A stretch of 8,667 nt of DNA from positions 1 to 8,667 of the forward strand of contig JAJHQT010000037.1 of the NCBI GenBank assembly GCA_020833205.1. The letters run 5' to 3'. Of this stretch, positions 1 through 5,474 are shown piece by piece (the stretch's first letter is position 1; each line of letters opens with the position of its first letter). Made by a program: the position numbers and the translations under genes. This DNA comes from Pyrobaculum sp. (GTDB lineage: Archaea > Thermoproteota > Thermoprotei > Thermoproteales > Thermoproteaceae). A model generated the notes under the pieces. That model was not told where the DNA came from. It ran no database searches and saw nothing but the letters and a program-made list of their open reading frames with translations.

Positions 1-768
1 GAGGCGTTCATACGGGCTAACGACGCAAAGCCGGCATTTCCTGTTAACATAAGCATAAACGAAGTGGCGGCACATTACACAGCAAAGCGAGGCGATGATC
101 TTACCATCCCAAAGACAGGTCTCGTGAAGATCGACATAGGGGCTCATCGCGACGGCTATATCGTCGACGCGGCTGTCACAGTGGCCCTGGGCCCCGTCTT
201 TGTGAATTTGGCAAAGGCGGCAAGGGCCGCCCTAGAGGTTGCCGTAAATACGGTCAAGCCGGGAGTCAAGGCGTGGCAAATAGGCGACGCCGTGGAACGC
301 GTTATTAAAAACTACGGCTTTAAGCCCGTATATAACCTCACCGGCCATAAGATTGAGCGGTACCTCCTCCATGCCGGCTATGTAATCCCGAATTACCCGG
401 ACAAATCGGCGTCTCAAACTCTTTCCCCCGGCGATATCTACGCCATAGAGCCTTTCTCAACCAACGGAGAAGGCTACGTGGTAGACGGAAAAGAAATTAC
501 GATATTCCGTCTCGCGAAAATGCGGCATAAGGTCTTCCAGCCGTTGATAGACGTGGTAAGCTCCGAGGCAGGGCCCCTGCCGTTTACACCTCGTTGGTTT
601 CCGCAACTAGACGACAACACAATCGCTATGGCCCTCAAGGCTGGGGTGTTACACGGATACGAGGTCCTCGTTGAGAGGACAAGAGGCTTCGTGGCACAGT
701 ATGAAGACACAATCTTCGTAGGGGAAGACTCTGCGGTGCCCTTGGCTAGGACGCTCGATCTGTTGTAG
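1..768 (+). CDS. map: Methionine aminopeptidase type II (archaeal), 5'-truncated by the window edge
   Basis: Removes the initiator methionine from nascent proteins in the cytoplasm with a dinuclear metal centre. The reading frame is open from base 1 (the first 21 codons read through a P-A-F-P-V-N-I-S motif), so the GTG at 64 is internal and not the start. All family residues are present in order. In fragment numbering they are the substrate-site His25 (AHYTA), metal ligands Asp45 and Asp56 (DIGAHRDGYIVDAAVT), His116 (TGHKIERYLLH), Glu149 (YAIEPF) and Glu235 near the C-terminus (QYEDT). The 11-residue Asp-Asp spacing and the 60-residue spacing to the His match the Pyrococcus furiosus enzyme (D82, D93, H153), which suggests about 37 residues lie off the left edge. 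The about 60-residue insert before the last Glu marks the type II class. The stop is TAG at 766-768, and the thermosome gene follows after 46 bp with its own promoter. Confidence 0.95.
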   Translation, partial: EAFIRANDAKPAFPVNISINEVAAHYTAKRGDDLTIPKTGLVKIDIGAHRDGYIVDAAVTVALGPVFVNLAKAARAALEVAVNTVKPGVKAWQIGDAVERVIKNYGFKPVYNLTGHKIERYLLHAGYVIPNYPDKSASQTLSPGDIYAIEPFSTNGEGYVVDGKEITIFRLAKMRHKVFQPLIDVVSSEAGPLPFTPRWFPQLDDNTIAMALKAGVLHGYEVLVERTRGFVAQYEDTIFVGEDSAVPLARTLDLL

Positions 769-780
769 GCCTCTAACGCG

Positions 781-796
781 GAAAAGTTTTTATATA
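781..796 (+). promoter_or_regulatory. Archaeal promoter (BRE + TATA box) of the thermosome gene
   Basis: A purine-rich BRE-like GAAAAG (781-786) directly precedes a T/A-rich TATA element (TTTTTATATA, 787-796). Its centre lies about 24 bp before the ATG at 815, so transcription should begin at or within a few bases of the start codon. No Shine-Dalgarno sequence precedes the ATG, consistent with a leaderless mRNA. This is the clearest BRE/TATA pair in the window, as expected for a highly expressed chaperonin. The T-run at 787-791 may also help end the methionine aminopeptidase transcript. Confidence 0.8.
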
Positions 797-814
797 CACA
801 ATTTTTGTCAAGCC

Positions 815-2476
815 ATGAGTCAAGCAGTATTAACTCAGATAGGAGGCGTACCAGTGCTCGTATTGAAAGAAGGTACGCAAAGGGCGTTTGGAAAAGAGGC
901 TTTGAGACTTAACATAATGATTGCCAGAGCCATCGCCGAGGTCATGAGGACGACGCTTGGCCCGAAGGGTATGGATAAGATGCTCATCGACTCGCTTGGC
1001 GATATAACTATCACCAACGACGGCGCCACTATACTGGACGAGATGGACGTACAGCACCCCATCGCCAAGCTCCTAGTGGAGATCTCTAAGTCGCAGGAGG
1101 AGGAGGCCGGCGACGGAACCACCACCGCAGTTGTGTTGGCAGGCGCCTTGCTTGAGGAGGCTCAGAAGCTCCTCGACATGAACATCCACCCAACAGTCGT
1201 GGTGAGCGGCTTTAAGAAGGCTCTCGATGTGGCTATCGACCACTTGCGTAAAGTCGCTGTGCCTGTAAACAGATCCGATACAGACACATTAAAGAAGATA
1301 GCAATGACTTCAATGGGTGGGAAGATTTCCGAGACTGTTAAAGAGTACTTCGCCGACTTGGCTGTGAAGGCAGTGTTGCAGGTGGCCGAGGAGAGGAACG
1401 GCAAGTGGTATGTCGATCTCGACAATATCCAGATCGTAAAGAAACACGGAGGCTCCCTCCTAGATACACAACTTGTCTATGGTATAATAGTTGACAAGGA
1501 GGTGGTTCACGCCGCCATGCCGAAGAGGGTTGTCAACGCCAAAATTGCCCTCCTTGATGCGCCGCTGGAGGTGGAGAAGCCCGAAATAGACGCCGAGATT
1601 AGAATAAACGACCCCACTCAGATGAGGGCGTTCCTAGAGGAGGAGGAGCGTATCCTCAAGAATTACGTGGATAAGCTCAAGTCGCTTGGCGTCACTGCTC
1701 TCTTCACTACAAAGGGCATTGACGACATTGCTCAGTACTATCTAGCCAAGGCCGGTATACTTGCAGTGAGACGTGTCAAGCGTAGCGACATCGAGAAGCT
1801 GGTGAGAGCCACTGGCGCTAGGCTGGTGACCAACATTGAGGACTTAACCGAGGCAGACCTAGGCTTCGCTGGACTCGTAGAAGAGAGACGCGTCGGCGAC
1901 GAAAAGATGGTGTTTGTAGAGCAGTGTAAAAACCCGAGAGCCGTCTCAATCTTGGTGAGAGGCGGGTTTGAGCGCCTAGTGGACGAGGCCGAGCGGAACT
2001 TGGACGATGCCTTGTCTGTGGTGGCTGACGTTGTAGAGGAGCCGTACATACTGCCGGCCGGTGGCGCCGCGGAGGTTGAGACCGCCAAGGCCGTTAGGGC
2101 GTTTGCGCCTAAGGTCGGCGGAAGAGAGCAATACGCTGTAGAGGCCTTCGCAAGGGCGCTTGAGGCCATTCCGAAGGCCCTGGCGGAGAACGCAGGTCTT
2201 GACCCCATCGACATCTTAACAGAACTGACGCACAAACATGAGCAGTCTGACGGCTGGAGATATGGCCTAGACGTATATCAAGGCAAAGTCGTCGACATGA
2301 TGGCGCTCGGGCTCATTGAGCCTCTTACCGTAAAGCTTAATGCGTTAAAGGTAGCCGTAGAGGCTGCCTCGATGATACTGCGCATCGACGAAATAATCGC
2401 CGCCTCGAAGCTTGAGAAGGAGGAGAAGAAAGAAAAAGAAGGAGAGAAAGGCGAGGAGAAGAAAGAATTCGACTAA
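815..2476 (+). CDS. ths: Thermosome (group II chaperonin) subunit
   Basis: An ATP-driven protein-folding subunit of the cytosolic double-ring thermosome, related to eukaryotic CCT. At 553 residues it has normal family length. Visible motifs are the nucleotide-binding [12 protein letters not shown] (46-57), [10 protein letters not shown] (65-74), the catalytic GDGTTT with Asp100 (99-104), and the second catalytic Asp398 in NLDDAL, where most relatives have HDAL. The C-terminal nucleotide contact is PAGGAAEVE (414-422) and the late equatorial motif is GLDPIDIL (461-468). The apical domain spans about 210-375; residues 258-290, rich in Glu and Leu, fit the helical protrusion that acts as a built-in lid. 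The last about 20 residues are a disordered Lys/Glu-rich tail ending KKEFD. The ATG at 815 is chosen for its distance to the TATA element and the usual N-terminus before the [14 protein letters not shown] motif. Thermoproteales carry more than one subunit, and I cannot assign alpha or beta. Confidence 0.97.
   Translation: MSQAVLTQIGGVPVLVLKEGTQRAFGKEALRLNIMIARAIAEVMRTTLGPKGMDKMLIDSLGDITITNDGATILDEMDVQHPIAKLLVEISKSQEEEAGDGTTTAVVLAGALLEEAQKLLDMNIHPTVVVSGFKKALDVAIDHLRKVAVPVNRSDTDTLKKIAMTSMGGKISETVKEYFADLAVKAVLQVAEERNGKWYVDLDNIQIVKKHGGSLLDTQLVYGIIVDKEVVHAAMPKRVVNAKIALLDAPLEVEKPEIDAEIRINDPTQMRAFLEEEERILKNYVDKLKSLGVTALFTTKGIDDIAQYYLAKAGILAVRRVKRSDIEKLVRATGARLVTNIEDLTEADLGFAGLVEERRVGDEKMVFVEQCKNPRAVSILVRGGFERLVDEAERNLDDALSVVADVVEEPYILPAGGAAEVETAKAVRAFAPKVGGREQYAVEAFARALEAIPKALAENAGLDPIDILTELTHKHEQSDGWRYGLDVYQGKVVDMMALGLIEPLTVKLNALKVAVEAASMILRIDEIIAASKLEKEEKKEKEGEKGEEKKEFD
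2414..2467 (+). other. Polypurine tract encoding the charged thermosome tail
   Basis: Bases 2414-2451 are 38 consecutive purines. One C follows at 2452, then 15 more purines up to 2467. On the plus strand this encodes the Lys/Glu-rich tail of the thermosome. On the minus strand it is a pyrimidine tract with several T-runs lying just downstream of the convergent operon, so it could serve as a U-rich termination zone for that operon. The composition is seen directly; the termination role is inference. Confidence 0.6.
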
Positions 2477-2494
2477 ATTTTTTAGAGGATTTTT
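2477..2494 (+). terminator. T-tract terminator after the thermosome gene
   Basis: Directly after the TAA stop (2474-2476) there is a run of six T (2478-2483), and then a run of five T at 2490-2494. Archaeal RNA polymerase terminates at such T-tracts without needing a hairpin, and none is visible here. The second tract already lies inside the last codons of the convergent minus-strand gene, so the two transcripts must overlap slightly. Confidence 0.5.
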
Positions 2495-3024
2495 CTCGCT
2501 ATCAACAACACGCCTATCATTATTACGGCGGTCACCACGTCTCTAAGCACGACAAGATGGGGAAGCATTATAGATATAGACGTCGCAGTTATTACAATCC
2601 TGGTGCGCGTCTTCAGGGCGGCGTAGCGCGCCTCGAAGAAGCGCGCCGCGGCGGACACGGTCTTCTTCTCCCTTTTGATGACGGGGTCTTCGATCTGCGG
2701 CTCGGTGAGCATTCTGCGGATTAGGTGGTCCTTTGTGTAAAGGTCTTTCAACACAGCGAAGTAGCCCCTCGCCACCATCTCGGCCTCCGGGTTTTTCACA
2801 AGTTTCCGCATCTTTTCCAGCGTCTTTTTGTGTATTCTCTCGGCGAGCATTATGCCGAATACGAAGACCGCAACTGCGAGATGCTTAAGAGAGGAGTTGA
2901 CAAACAGAGCCAAACCGCTCAGAAGCACGCCCACCGAAGAAGATGAGGCCAACACTAAGACTAGTCTATTGTAAGCTCTTTCGTGGAGTTCTTGTATTCT
3001 ATAAGCAATGTAGTCACTTAACAT
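2482..3024 (-). CDS. Small four-helix membrane protein, possible reduced TadC/GspF-like partner of the neighbouring ATPase
   Basis: I do not recognise this 180-residue protein from its sequence alone. Hydrophobic segments lie at about 21-42, 46-62, 142-158 and 161-178. Between the two pairs is a soluble, highly charged region of about 80 residues, rich in Lys, Arg and Glu (63-141), that is probably cytoplasmic and helical. Two helices, a cytoplasmic helical region and two helices loosely recalls half of the inner-membrane platform protein of type II/IV pilus systems (TadC, GspF, ArlJ/FlaJ), but those usually have 300-600 residues. It is the last gene of a three-gene operon: its ATG lies within the end of the ATPase gene (11-bp overlap) behind a GGAG ribosome binding site. 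The overlap and the ATPase type make a platform role plausible. The family assignment is inference, and it could equally be an unrelated membrane protein. Confidence 0.6.
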   Translation of the reverse strand: MLSDYIAYRIQELHERAYNRLVLVLASSSSVGVLLSGLALFVNSSLKHLAVAVFVFGIMLAERIHKKTLEKMRKLVKNPEAEMVARGYFAVLKDLYTKDHLIRRMLTEPQIEDPVIKREKKTVSAAARFFEARYAALKTRTRIVITATSISIMLPHLVVLRDVVTAVIMIGVLLIARKIL

Positions 3025-4051
3025 ATATCTCCGCCACCCGCCTCTCTATGGTTGTTGAGTAGCGTTTTGCAAGCTGTACAACGGCCATGTTCTTCACCTC
3101 GACGTATTTCTCCAGTCTCTTCAACGCGTCGTCTATAGTCGTGGAGTGCATCGTAGCGAGTGTCTGCAGCCCTATTTCGGTGGCGAGTCTGAAAGCGTGG
3201 AAGTGGTCCTCGTACTGCAGTTCGCCCATTAACACCACGTCGATGTTTCTGTTTAAAGAGGCGTAAATCTGCCTTACCTTGTTTACGTCTATAATCTTGA
3301 TCTGGTTTTTGTCAGGGTCATACTCGAACTCGTCCGCCTCATCGATATAGACCCTTTGTAGGTTGGCCGGTATTAAGTCGTCAAGCGCAACAAGCAGAGT
3401 TGTCTTGCCGCTACCTGGCGGCCCCGTTACAACTATGTGTTTGCCTTCTTTTAATGCGCTGTATATCCGGCTCAGTTGTTCGCGGGTCATAAAGCCGTTC
3501 TCCAACAGCTGACGTATAGTGATCTTTCCCCTGTGTATACGGATATAAGCCTGCGGGCTGGGCACTATGGGAGGTAGATCCAACGAAATACGTATCCTAA
3601 TAGGGCCCAATCTCAGGCCATACCTCAACGAGGGGTTCGCCGTGGTTAACTCCACACCCTTCATATGGGCCAGCCTCAGCAGGCTTCTTATCAAGGACAT
3701 CTCCGCGACCTTTGAAGTTTTGTATTTGCCGCTCTTCGTAGTGACGTAGATTGGTCTGCCTGGGATTAGCAGAATGTCTTCCACCTCTTCGTCTTCTACA
3801 AACTCCGCAACGTCTAGTAGACCTATCGTGGCGAGGGTGGCCTTGAGTGCGATCTCTTCGTCTATCTTTGTAAAAAGCTCATAACGCGTCTGCAACGTCG
3901 CGTCGACGTCTCGTCGGAATATTCGAGAAGCCAAGGCGACCACGCTATCGATCTCTTCTTTCGAGAAGACGCATAGCCCTTTCTCGCGACATGAATACTT
4001 GCACTCTATACATTCTAAAAGCCTAGTGAGTAGAGACGTTAAGTCATACAT
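3014..4051 (-). CDS. Secretion/pilus assembly ATPase of the VirB11/PilT/TadA (GspE) superfamily, short form with N-terminal cysteine cluster
   Basis: A hexameric P-loop ATPase expected to sit on the cytoplasmic side of the membrane and power a pilus, secretion or DNA-transfer machine. The 345 residues show Walker A GPPGSGKTT (210-218), an Asp box YIDEADEFEY (235-244), an atypical Walker B DVVLMGELQYED (271-282; relatives usually read GE-x-R) and a His box LATMHS (298-303). The region about 85-175, including LRLGPIRIRISLD and AYIRIHRG, matches the N-terminal domain that packs before the P-loop. The usual long extra N-terminal domain of archaellum or pilus ATPases (about 500 residues) is missing. 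Instead residues 14-27 hold four cysteines (C14, C17, C21, C27), a possible zinc or Fe-S site. The ATG at 4051 overlaps the TFB-like gene by 8 bp without a ribosome binding site, which suggests translational coupling. Walker A, Asp box and His box appear intact. The superfamily call is firm; the machine it serves is unknown. Confidence 0.88.
   Translation of the reverse strand: MYDLTSLLTRLLECIECKYSCREKGLCVFSKEEIDSVVALASRIFRRDVDATLQTRYELFTKIDEEIALKATLATIGLLDVAEFVEDEEVEDILLIPGRPIYVTTKSGKYKTSKVAEMSLIRSLLRLAHMKGVELTTANPSLRYGLRLGPIRIRISLDLPPIVPSPQAYIRIHRGKITIRQLLENGFMTREQLSRIYSALKEGKHIVVTGPPGSGKTTLLVALDDLIPANLQRVYIDEADEFEYDPDKNQIKIIDVNKVRQIYASLNRNIDVVLMGELQYEDHFHAFRLATEIGLQTLATMHSTTIDDALKRLEKYVEVKNMAVVQLAKRYSTTIERRVAEIYVK
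3029..3038 (-). promoter_or_regulatory. Ribosome binding site of the small membrane protein
   Basis: On the minus strand GGAG lies 4 nt before the ATG at 3024, and a GGTG lies a few bases further upstream (3035-3038). Both match parts of the archaeal Shine-Dalgarno consensus GGAGGTGA. This supports the ATG at 3024, and so the 11-bp overlap with the ATPase gene. The other two genes of the operon show no such site. Confidence 0.5.
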
Positions 4052-4502
4052 GGCGTCTGAGCTTTGTGACCGTGTCTCTGATGGTGAATTTACTGATGTT
4101 TAGGATCACCGCTATTTGTTGCTTATAGATGTGGAATCCCGATTTCTCGGCGGCCAGGTATACCAAGGCCGCCGCTATGACTCTTGGGTTTTTGCCTTGG
4201 TAAACTCTCTTGTCGAATGTCGTAAACATCGACCACGCCACTTGTTCAAGCTCTGGGCGGCCGAGTTCTCTGACTACCTTAGCTAAGTAGAACCTCACTA
4301 ATTCGCTATATCTCTTCTTAATGGTCTCCTTAGTCTCTTTTTCAAGATACATAAGGAGGCGGCTCTCCCTCCTTAACGGGGCCTCAAATTTAACTCTAGG
4401 CGGCATGAGTTCAAAGCCGAGCACCGTTCCGCACTCGGTACATACATACTCGCCATTCTCATTCAGCGAAATTTTGTCAGACTTACAATATGGACAGATC
4501 AT
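4044..4502 (-). CDS. Miniature TFIIB/TFB-like protein: zinc ribbon plus a single cyclin repeat with helix-turn-helix
   Basis: Resembles archaeal transcription factor B, which brings RNA polymerase to promoters, but is only 152 residues against about 300-330 in TFB. The N-terminus is a TFB-type zinc ribbon: CPYC (C3, C6), then CTEC (C21, C24) followed by G-x-V-L. A charged linker (about 33-65) takes the place of the B-reader/linker. Residues about 66-152 form one cyclin-type repeat: VVRELGRPELEQVA, then NPRVIAAALVYLAAEKSG (105-122), then a helix-turn-helix ending at KFTIRDTVTKLRRHV. This matches the second TFB repeat, whose helix-turn-helix reads the BRE element; the other repeat is absent. 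Both ends are intact, so it is a compact gene and not a truncated wreck. It is first in the operon with the ATPase and membrane protein, and divergent from rpo8. A role as a specialised regulator of this operon is inference; a dominant-negative or alternative basal factor is also possible. Confidence 0.82.
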   Translation of the reverse strand: MICPYCKSDKISLNENGEYVCTECGTVLGFELMPPRVKFEAPLRRESRLLMYLEKETKETIKKRYSELVRFYLAKVVRELGRPELEQVAWSMFTTFDKRVYQGKNPRVIAAALVYLAAEKSGFHIYKQQIAVILNISKFTIRDTVTKLRRHV

Positions 4503-4523
4503 GTGTCAATTGAATTTTCGATG

Positions 4524-4530
4524 TATTAAA
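4524..4530 (-). promoter_or_regulatory. TATA box of the TFB-like/ATPase/membrane operon
   Basis: The minus strand reads TTTAATA centred about 25 bp before the ATG at 4502. That is the leaderless spacing seen for the other promoters in this window, and there is no ribosome binding site before the ATG. No purine-rich BRE is visible just upstream. A second A/T-rich stretch further up (4539-4550) is an alternative TATA candidate, which would give a leader of roughly 15-20 nt. Confidence 0.6.
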
Positions 4531-4533
4531 CAG

Positions 4534-4554
4534 ACAGATTATATCTTATTCTGT
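4534..4554. repeat. Short inverted repeat in the divergent promoter region
   Basis: ACAGA (4534-4538) and its reverse complement TCTGT (4550-4554) flank an 11-bp A/T-rich core. The site lies directly upstream of the TATA box of the TFB-like operon, at the spot where a regulator or BRE-reading factor would bind. The arms are only 5 bp, so chance is a real possibility. Confidence 0.35.
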
Positions 4555-4587
4555 GAAGAGAGAGTAGATCCAAATTTTTTGTGAAGA
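4552..4587 (+). repeat. Direct repeat TGTGAAGA in the divergent promoter region
   Basis: The octamer TGTGAAGA occurs at 4552-4559 and again at 4580-4587, 28 bp apart, between the two divergent TATA boxes. The second copy ends 13 bp before the rpo8 TATA element. A regulator binding site is possible; with eight bases and two copies the evidence is weak. Confidence 0.35.
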
Positions 4588-4600
4588 CTCCATCAATATT

Positions 4601-4606
4601 TTTATA
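4601..4606 (+). promoter_or_regulatory. TATA box of rpo8
   Basis: TTTATA within a longer T/A-rich stretch (4596-4607) is centred about 24 bp before the ATG at 4627, giving a leaderless or nearly leaderless mRNA. The bases just upstream are not purine-rich, so the BRE is weak. The 124-bp gap 4503-4626 thus holds two back-to-back promoters. Confidence 0.7.
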
Positions 4607-4626
4607 CCGAAACCAAGATAGGCGGC

Positions 4627-4941
4627 ATGGAATTTTCGTTAAAAGTCGTTGACGTAAGTAGCGATACGCCTAACGTCATCACTTTAAAGGGCGACGTAGA
4701 GGTTGTGCTAGAAATGCCGCTAGATAAACTAGGAATAGAGCTATCGAAAGGAGACATTATCAAATTAGTTATACACAAAGAAAAGGATCAAAACTTCAAA
4801 AAATATAAAATATATGCATGGGGTTTAGTATATTACATAGGAGAAGGAATAACGCGGATCTCCATTGGAGGCCTGCAACTTGACATCAAAAAGGAGCTTC
4901 CACTGAAAATAGGCGAAAAGGTCTATATAGGAGTCTTGTAG
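4627..4941 (+). CDS. rpoG: DNA-directed RNA polymerase subunit Rpo8 (RpoG, Rpb8 homologue)
   Basis: A small 104-residue, beta-rich protein that I match to eukaryotic Rpb8. Its archaeal orthologues (RpoG/Rpo8) are known from hyperthermophilic Crenarchaeota and Korarchaeota, where the subunit binds the periphery of the RNA polymerase large subunit. The best evidence is the C-terminal half: WGLVYYIGEG, then ISIGGLQLDI, then GEKVYIGVL. It lines up with the Rpb8 signature of a YGxAY strand, the invariant FGGLLM-type strand and a final hydrophobic strand. The N-terminal part (KVVDVSSDTPNVITLKGD, then a VVLEMPLD strand) follows the Rpb8 pattern of an OB-fold start with an acidic strand. The large internal loop of eukaryotic Rpb8 is absent, as is usual in archaea. 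The start is set by the TATA spacing. The gene is visibly richer in A/T than the thermosome or helicase. It is divergent from the TFB-like operon. Sequence identity to Rpb8 is low, so a structure-based check would help. Confidence 0.8.
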   Translation: MEFSLKVVDVSSDTPNVITLKGDVEVVLEMPLDKLGIELSKGDIIKLVIHKEKDQNFKKYKIYAWGLVYYIGEGITRISIGGLQLDIKKELPLKIGEKVYIGVL

Positions 4942-5012
4942 TACTTCACGTAACTACTGTGTTGATAAGACTTCGACGAGGCAGACCCCACCAAGGCTGG
5001 CTAAATCCTATA

Positions 5013-5023
5013 AGTTTTTAATA
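5013..5023 (+). promoter_or_regulatory. TATA box of the SmAP3 gene
   Basis: AGTTTTTAATA is centred about 24-25 bp before the ATG at 5043, with no ribosome binding site in between, again pointing to a leaderless mRNA. The TATAA just upstream (5009-5013) may add to the BRE/TATA region. The 101-bp gap 4942-5042 shows nothing else I can assign. The T-run may also end rpo8 transcripts, since no T-tract follows the rpo8 stop more closely. Confidence 0.7.
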
Positions 5024-5042
5024 CCTAAGACCCACTTCTTCC

Positions 5043-5474
5043 ATGGCTTCAACACTTGCAGAAGCCAATAAACGATTTGTAGCCGAGCTAAACAACGTAA
5101 TTGGAAGAGAAGTTCAAGTAGTTTTATCAAATGGAGAGATCTACAGAGGCGTCCTCCACGCAGTGGACACACAACTCAATATCGTTCTTTCTAATGCTGT
5201 GGGGAAAACCGGCGAGAAATATGACAGAATCTTCATAATGTATAGGTATATAATCCATATAGACAGCATACAAAGACGAATAGACCTACGAGAATTCGCC
5301 AAATATGCAGAGAAGGTGTTCCCCGGCATGGTTAAATATGTAGAGGAGACAAACACCGTCCTTATAGGCGACAAGGTACGAGTTAGCGAAATAGGAGTAG
5401 AAGGCGTAGGACCAGTGGCAGAACGGGCAAAACGTTTATTCGAAGAATTTCTAAAAGCCAAAGGCGTTGAGTAG
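5043..5474 (+). CDS. Sm-like archaeal protein SmAP3 type (LSm domain plus C-terminal domain)
   Basis: An Sm/LSm-family RNA-binding protein. Residues about 10-77 form the Sm fold. Sm1 includes NVIGREVQVVLSNGEIYRGVLHAVDTQLNIVLSNA, with the conserved G of the third strand and the D-x-x-x-N-I-V-L motif that contacts RNA bases. Sm2 follows as RIFIMYRYIIHID, in which RG of classical Sm2 is replaced by RY. Residues about 80-143 are an extra alpha/beta domain (DLREFAKYAEKVFPGM, then VLIGDKVRVSEIGVEGVGP, and a final helix). This two-domain build and length match SmAP3 of Pyrobaculum aerophilum, whose crystal structure is an augmented 14-mer made of two heptamer rings; its cellular role is not settled. 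It follows rpo8 by 101 bp with its own promoter. Its stop codon directly abuts that of the convergent helicase. Confidence 0.92.
   Translation: MASTLAEANKRFVAELNNVIGREVQVVLSNGEIYRGVLHAVDTQLNIVLSNAVGKTGEKYDRIFIMYRYIIHIDSIQRRIDLREFAKYAEKVFPGMVKYVEETNTVLIGDKVRVSEIGVEGVGPVAERAKRLFEEFLKAKGVE

Noticed and set aside
64..66. GTG as start of methionine aminopeptidase
   Set aside because: The frame is open back to base 1 and the upstream codons encode conserved family residues, so the gene starts outside the window.
1738..2235. 165-codon open frame antisense to the thermosome gene
   Set aside because: It is Ser/Ala-rich low-complexity sequence produced by reading a strongly codon-biased gene backwards, with no promoter, ribosome binding site or recognisable motif.
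3320..3352. D-E-A-D tetrapeptide in the ATPase, suggesting a DEAD-box helicase
   Set aside because: It is the Asp-box region of a VirB11/PilT-type ATPase. The Walker A, His box and N-terminal domain are of the secretion superfamily, and no helicase motifs follow.
4321..4584. 87-codon plus-strand open frame crossing the divergent promoter region
   Set aside because: It lies mostly antisense to the TFB-like gene, and its end runs through two promoter elements; no supporting start signal.
4942..5042. Possible small RNA or hairpin in the spacer between rpo8 and the SmAP3 gene
   Set aside because: Only very short complementary stretches around CCAAGGCTGG are visible and no C/D, H/ACA or tRNA signature; the SmAP3 promoter explains the conserved-looking part.
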